Of a DNA stretch of 8,688 bases, positions 5,449 to 8,688 are shown one piece after another. Under the pieces are notes generated by a model. It made no database searches. It was given only the letters and a program-made list of their open reading frames with translations, and was not told where the DNA came from. The stretch covers positions 1 to 8,688 of the forward strand of contig JAIXXW010000376.1 of NCBI GenBank assembly GCA_027490555.1, read 5' to 3'. Numbering within the stretch: the first letter of the stretch is position 1; every line of letters begins with the position of its first letter. Source of the DNA: Comamonadaceae bacterium (GTDB taxonomy: Bacteria > Pseudomonadota > Gammaproteobacteria > Burkholderiales > Burkholderiaceae_C). The translations under genes and the position numbers were made by a program.

Positions 5449-6334
5449 GCCACACCCTGCGCTTTCTCAATTCGGCAAACCGGATCAGGGCACTGGCCAA
5501 GTCCTCGTCGGTGGACAGTTCCAGGGCATCGATGCCCGCCTGGGCAAAACACTGGGCCAACTGCGCCTGCCGGTCCTCGACCATCCGTGTGTAGCGTTGC
5601 CTGAATTGGGGGTCGGTGGTGTCGAGCAGCAATTGCTCGGAAGTTTCTGGATCTTGCAGCAGCAGCAAACCGCCTTGGGGCAGCACAACTTCTGCGGGAT
5701 CGACCAGACGCACCGCCACCGAATCGTGGCGCTGGCCCAGCGCACTCAGCTCGGAGGCCCAATCGAACGCACCCATGAAATCTGACACCACAAAAACGCA
5801 GGACCTTCGCTTCAACAGCCCATTGGCCTGTCGCAACCAGTCTTTCAAACGGGTTTGGTGGGTTTCCCGGGGTGAGGCAGACGACGCCAGCACATGCATC
5901 AGGTGCAGCAAATGCCGTCTGTGCATCCGGGCCGGAATGTATTTGAATCCTTCAGGCTCGCCCGGGTTGAAGACCAGGGCACCGATGCGGTTGCCGCGCC
6001 GCATGAGCAATTTGGCCATCACGCCCACGTAGCGCAGCATCAGCTCGCGCTTGCTCAGGCCGGTGCTCCCGAAATCCATCGATCCACTCAGGTCCAGCAA
6101 AAACCAGGCATGGACCTCGCGGTCTTCCTGGTGCTCTCGCACAAACGGGGTGCGCATGCGCGCGGTCACATTCCAGTCGATGTGGCGCACATCGTCGTGG
6201 GCCTGGTACTCGCGCAAATCGGCCAACTCCAGACCGGAGCCCCGGAACAAGGTTCGGTGATCGCCTTGCAGCACACCGTCGAGTCGACGCAACACCGTCC
6301 ACTCCAGTTCCTGCAGCAATGCCTCAGCGGACAT
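5441..6334 (-). CDS. DUF58 domain protein
   Basis: This 297-residue protein is of the family that almost always accompanies MoxR ATPases and is thought to link them to VWA partners. The diagnostic block is LADLREYQAHDDVRHIDWN (38-56) followed by TARM. A VWA-like fold follows, with DLSGS (81-85) as the adhesion-site-like motif and D185 in VVSDFMG. There is no convincing transmembrane segment, so this is the short, soluble type rather than the longer membrane DUF58 type. Its start overlaps the MoxR stop by 11 nt, with GGAGG 3 nt before ATG, tight but usable. Its stop overlaps the following VWA start by 8 nt. This packing points to fixed stoichiometry through translational coupling. Confidence 0.95.
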   Translation of the reverse strand: MSAEALLQELEWTVLRRLDGVLQGDHRTLFRGSGLELADLREYQAHDDVRHIDWNVTARMRTPFVREHQEDREVHAWFLLDLSGSMDFGSTGLSKRELMLRYVGVMAKLLMRRGNRIGALVFNPGEPEGFKYIPARMHRRHLLHLMHVLASSASPRETHQTRLKDWLRQANGLLKRRSCVFVVSDFMGAFDWASELSALGQRHDSVAVRLVDPAEVVLPQGGLLLLQDPETSEQLLLDTTDPQFRQRYTRMVEDRQAQLAQCFAQAGIDALELSTDEDLASALIRFAELRKRRVWRA

Positions 6335-7361
6335 GCGCCTCCAGAGGCTGGTCTGGCATGGGCACGGCTTGCATCACGGCCTGGATCAGGCTGTCGGCGG
6401 TTTGGCCTTCGGCCAATGCGGCATAGGACAAGACCAGGCGATGCCGCAGCACATCGGGCACCAAATCGGCCACATCCTGCGGCAGGGCGTAATCGCGTCC
6501 ACGCAGCAGGGCCAGGGCACGGGCGCCTTCGATGAGACCGATGCTGGCACGCGGACTGGCCCCGTAACTGATCGCGCCCTGGATGGACGCCATGCCGTAT
6601 TTTTCCGGGAACCGAGTGGCCGAGATCAGTTTCACCGCGTAGTGCACCAGGCCCGGGTCCACATAACAGTGCCGACACTGGATTTGCAGGGCTTGCAGTT
6701 CCTCCAGGCTCACGACGCCCGACACCTGGGCGTTGCCCGCAATCACCCTTTGGACGATCACGAATTCATCGTCTTCGCTCGGGTAATCGATCAACACCTT
6801 CATCATGAAGCGGTCCACCTGGGCTTCTGGCAGCGGGTAGGTGCCCTCGGTTTCGATCGGGTTTTGCGTGGCCATGACCAAAAAAGGCGAGGGCACCCGG
6901 TGCGTCTGGCCCGCGATCGTGACCTGGCGCTCTTGCATCACTTCGAGCAAGGCGCTTTGGACTTTGGCCGGTGCGCGGTTGATCTCGTCGGCCAGCAACA
7001 GATTGGCAAAGACCGGACCCAGGACGGTGCTGAATTCGCTGGTTTGCTGGTTGAAGATGCGGGTGCCGATCAAATCGGCCGGCAGCAGGTCGGGGGTGAA
7101 CTGGATGCGGTTGAAACTGCCGTTGAGTGACTTGGCCAGGGTGTTGACGGTCAGCGTTTTGGCCAGGCCCGGCACGCCTTCGATCAGCAAGTGACCTTGT
7201 GCCAGCAGCGCAATCAGCACGCGCTCCAAAAAAGCATCTTGACCGACCACCACCCGTTTGACCTCGTACAGCAAGCGCTGCATCAGTGCTGCCGCCTTTT
7301 CGGGTTGCATGATGGACACGGAACGGTGGTTGCCACGCCACGCTTCGGATGAACTGGCCAT
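6324..7361 (-). CDS. MoxR-family AAA+ ATPase
   Basis: This 345-residue ATPase is a chaperone-like motor that remodels or loads cofactors into VWA-containing clients. Walker A is GVPGLAKT (62-69). Walker B is LLLADEINRAP (121-131) with D125 and E126. Sensor 1 is ATQNPIE (164-170), DRF (183-185) follows, and YGASPRASI near 278-286 is the sensor-2 region. FTPDLLPADLIGT (88-100) is the MoxR signature. The start at 7361 has AAGGAG 5 nt upstream; an internal ATG giving MQPEKA (residue 18) has no comparable site. It lies 17 nt downstream of the protease gene stop and overlaps the DUF58 gene, so it is the second gene of a four-gene operon. All catalytic motifs are intact. Confidence 0.97.
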   Translation of the reverse strand: MASSSEAWRGNHRSVSIMQPEKAAALMQRLLYEVKRVVVGQDAFLERVLIALLAQGHLLIEGVPGLAKTLTVNTLAKSLNGSFNRIQFTPDLLPADLIGTRIFNQQTSEFSTVLGPVFANLLLADEINRAPAKVQSALLEVMQERQVTIAGQTHRVPSPFLVMATQNPIETEGTYPLPEAQVDRFMMKVLIDYPSEDDEFVIVQRVIAGNAQVSGVVSLEELQALQIQCRHCYVDPGLVHYAVKLISATRFPEKYGMASIQGAISYGASPRASIGLIEGARALALLRGRDYALPQDVADLVPDVLRHRLVLSYAALAEGQTADSLIQAVMQAVPMPDQPLEAHVR

Positions 7362-7378
7362 GTGCTCTCCTTCAGGAT

Positions 7379-8308
7379 CTAAAAAGGGGGGAGACCCACT
7401 GCGCTGCCGGCACTTTCGATGGTGGTTGCAAAACCAATCCCTATGAAGGTGCGCGCAGAGGTGGGGTTGAGAATGGCGGTGACAATCCCCACCACTTCTC
7501 CGGACATGTTGACCAGGGGCCCCCCCGAGTTGCCAGGGTTGGCCGCTGCATCAAACTGGATCAAACCTTGCAGCACATGTTGGCCGTCGGGTGATTTGAA
7601 GTGCCGGTTCATGCCCGAGACCACACCGGCGGAGACCGAGGGCCCGATGCCAAATGGAAAGCCAACAGCGACCACCGCATCGCCAGGCAGCAACTGTTGG
7701 CTCGAGCCCAAAATCGCCGGTTCCAAATCATCCGGGATTTTTTGGGGTTTCAACACGGCCAGGTCTTTCTCGGGTTGGGCACCGATCACGACAGCTTCTG
7801 CTTCGGTGCCGTCAAAAAAGGTGACTTTCAATTTGTGGGCGCCAGCGACGACATGGAAATTGGTCAATATCGTGCCATCGTCCTTGATCACCACCCCGGT
7901 GCCCACACCACTTTCCATGTCCGATGTTTTCTTTTTGGGATCGGTGACATAAGCCTGCACATGCACCACGGCGCCCTGAACCGAAGCGGCGGCCTTGGCA
8001 CTGGGCGAGGGCAGAGTCTGGGATTCCAGGGCATGCAAAACGGCCGCGTCGATGTCTTTTTGTGTCAAGCGTTGACGGGACTGAAGGTCTGATGCCCAAA
8101 GTCCCACACACAACAAACTGACCAGGACACCCAGCAAAAAAAACGCCAGGACATCCCACCGTTTCAAGAAGCGGATGGGGAATCTGTTGTGGAGGGTTGG
8201 CCCAGAGGTATGGGCCTGCTCAAGCGGCGCGGGCTTGGGCGAGGCGTCCGCGCGCATTGGCCGGCCGGGTGGGCTCGGACGCTTGCTGAAAACGGTCTCT
8301 CGCTTCAT
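7379..8308 (-). CDS. Membrane-anchored HtrA-type (S1C) serine protease without PDZ domain
   Basis: This is a 309-residue trypsin-like protease. A Pro-rich, basic cytoplasmic tail (1-50) precedes one transmembrane segment (about 52-72) and a short linker (73-110) with a helical part. The protease domain carries H152 in TNFHVV, D182 in EKDLAVLK and S261 in GNSGGPL. GTGVVIKDDGTILTN (136-150) and VGFPFGIG (215-222) are classic HtrA motifs. The protein ends shortly after GIGFATTI, where DegS/DegP-like enzymes would begin their PDZ domain, so that domain is absent. The stop is clean and followed by the MoxR Shine-Dalgarno, so truncation by assembly error is unlikely. It is the first gene of the MoxR-DUF58-VWA operon. 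Its position suggests periplasmic processing or surveillance of the VWA partners; this is inference. The start codon has only a weak GGTGA site. Confidence 0.94.
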   Translation of the reverse strand: MKRETVFSKRPSPPGRPMRADASPKPAPLEQAHTSGPTLHNRFPIRFLKRWDVLAFFLLGVLVSLLCVGLWASDLQSRQRLTQKDIDAAVLHALESQTLPSPSAKAAASVQGAVVHVQAYVTDPKKKTSDMESGVGTGVVIKDDGTILTNFHVVAGAHKLKVTFFDGTEAEAVVIGAQPEKDLAVLKPQKIPDDLEPAILGSSQQLLPGDAVVAVGFPFGIGPSVSAGVVSGMNRHFKSPDGQHVLQGLIQFDAAANPGNSGGPLVNMSGEVVGIVTAILNPTSARTFIGIGFATTIESAGSAVGLPPF

Positions 8309-8319
8309 AAATTCACCAC

Positions 8320-8348
8320 AGCATAATCGTCAATGGTAAATTTGTGAA
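8320..8348 (-). promoter_or_regulatory. Candidate sigma70-type promoter for the protease-MoxR operon
   Basis: On the minus strand TTCACA (8348-8343) and TATGCT (8325-8320) are separated by 17 nt. These match the -35 and -10 consensus at five and four of six positions. The start point would fall only about 5 nt before ATG 8308, giving an almost leaderless mRNA. That agrees with the poor Shine-Dalgarno but also weakens the assignment. Confidence 0.3.
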
Positions 8349-8370
8349 ATTGGCTTTAACCCTGATGGCG

Positions 8371-8688
8371 ATGCAATTCCTACAACCCTTCATGCTCTGG
8401 TCGCTGCTGCTGATCCCGTTGATGGTGCTTGTGTATCTTTGGCTGTTGAAGAGAAAGCGCAGGCATGTGATTTCTTTCTCGGCAGTTTCCTGGATATTGG
8501 AAAACATGGATACGCCTTCCACCTGGCGCCGCCATGTGCCACCCCTGCTGGTGCTGGCGGCCCTGTCGTTGCTGCTGTTGGCCGCTGCCCGGCCCATGGC
8601 GCGGGTGACCTTGCCGGCCGACTACATGACCCTGATCATGGCCATGGACGTGTCCAGAAGCATGCTGGCAGAGGATGTGGAGCCCAGC
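8371..8688 (+). CDS. BatA-like VWA membrane protein, C-terminus cut by window edge
   Basis: The visible 106 residues match the N-terminus of BatA-type proteins (aerotolerance regulator N-terminal domain followed by VWA). They comprise transmembrane helix 1 at about 10-26, then KRKRRHVISFS, WRRHVPP (52-58), helix 2 at about 57-73, ARP, and the first VWA strand. MIDAS motif DVSRS (93-97) is followed by MLAEDVEPS, a very conserved continuation. ATG 8365 and GTG 8344 are in-frame alternatives; no site has a good Shine-Dalgarno, and 8371 was chosen because MQFLQPFMLW fits the family start. It is divergent from the protease gene with a 62-nt spacer. It is probably a second VWA partner of the MoxR module, and more module genes may follow beyond the edge. 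Confidence 0.92.
   Translation, partial: MQFLQPFMLWSLLLIPLMVLVYLWLLKRKRRHVISFSAVSWILENMDTPSTWRRHVPPLLVLAALSLLLLAAARPMARVTLPADYMTLIMAMDVSRSMLAEDVEPS

Noticed and set aside
4604..5785. 393-residue plus-strand open frame
   Set aside because: It is antisense to the VWA and DUF58 genes, which have clear family motifs. Its composition (Ser/Arg/Pro/Ala-rich) is that of a high-GC shadow frame.
6333..7130. 265-residue plus-strand open frame opposite MoxR
   Set aside because: It is His/Gln/Gly/Asp-rich, typical of a shadow of a real gene, and MoxR on the other strand has every expected motif.
8313..8597. 94-residue minus-strand open frame at the right end
   Set aside because: It overlaps the start of the BatA-like gene on the opposite strand and has no recognisable features.

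Overview
The window looks like chromosome of a betaproteobacterium of the order Burkholderiales, probably close to Comamonadaceae. This is inferred from the high-GC coding style, the Bug-type (TctC) solute receptor beside small catabolic enzymes, and the protein flavour; there is no rRNA or other marker gene to prove it. Ten protein genes are supported. Two are cut by the window edges: a fumarylacetoacetate-hydrolase-family enzyme on the left and a von Willebrand factor A (VWA) protein on the right. I see no tRNA, rRNA, CRISPR array, insertion sequence or phage gene.

Left block (1-2991). A minus-strand pair encodes a periplasmic Bug/TctC solute-binding protein followed, after 34 nt, by a fumarylacetoacetate hydrolase (FAH) family enzyme. 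Divergent from it is an epoxide-hydrolase-like alpha/beta hydrolase. The 288-nt divergent spacer is richer than usual: a perfect 7-bp-arm palindrome, a second related dyad, two GC-rich hairpins and an intrinsic-terminator-like hairpin with seven T. A plausible reading is uptake of an organic acid or a related carbon source coupled to hydrolytic catabolism, but the substrate cannot be read from sequence.

Middle block (2992-4443). A plus-strand pair holds a small predicted exported protein of unknown function and, 21 nt downstream, a nitrilase-superfamily amidase of the Nit1/deaminated-glutathione-amidase type with its Glu-Lys-Cys triad intact. Its stop lies 3 nt from the stop of the convergent VWA gene.

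Right block (4447-8688). A tightly packed minus-strand operon runs, in transcription order, PDZ-less membrane-anchored HtrA-type serine protease, MoxR AAA+ ATPase, DUF58 protein, and membrane VWA protein. The last three overlap by 11 and 8 nt and so look translationally coupled. A second membrane VWA protein of BatA type starts on the plus strand 62 nt from the protease start and runs off the right edge. MoxR, DUF58 and VWA proteins are an established chaperone-like or metal-insertion-type module. The added protease suggests an envelope quality-control or maturation function, and it is the most interesting part of the window.
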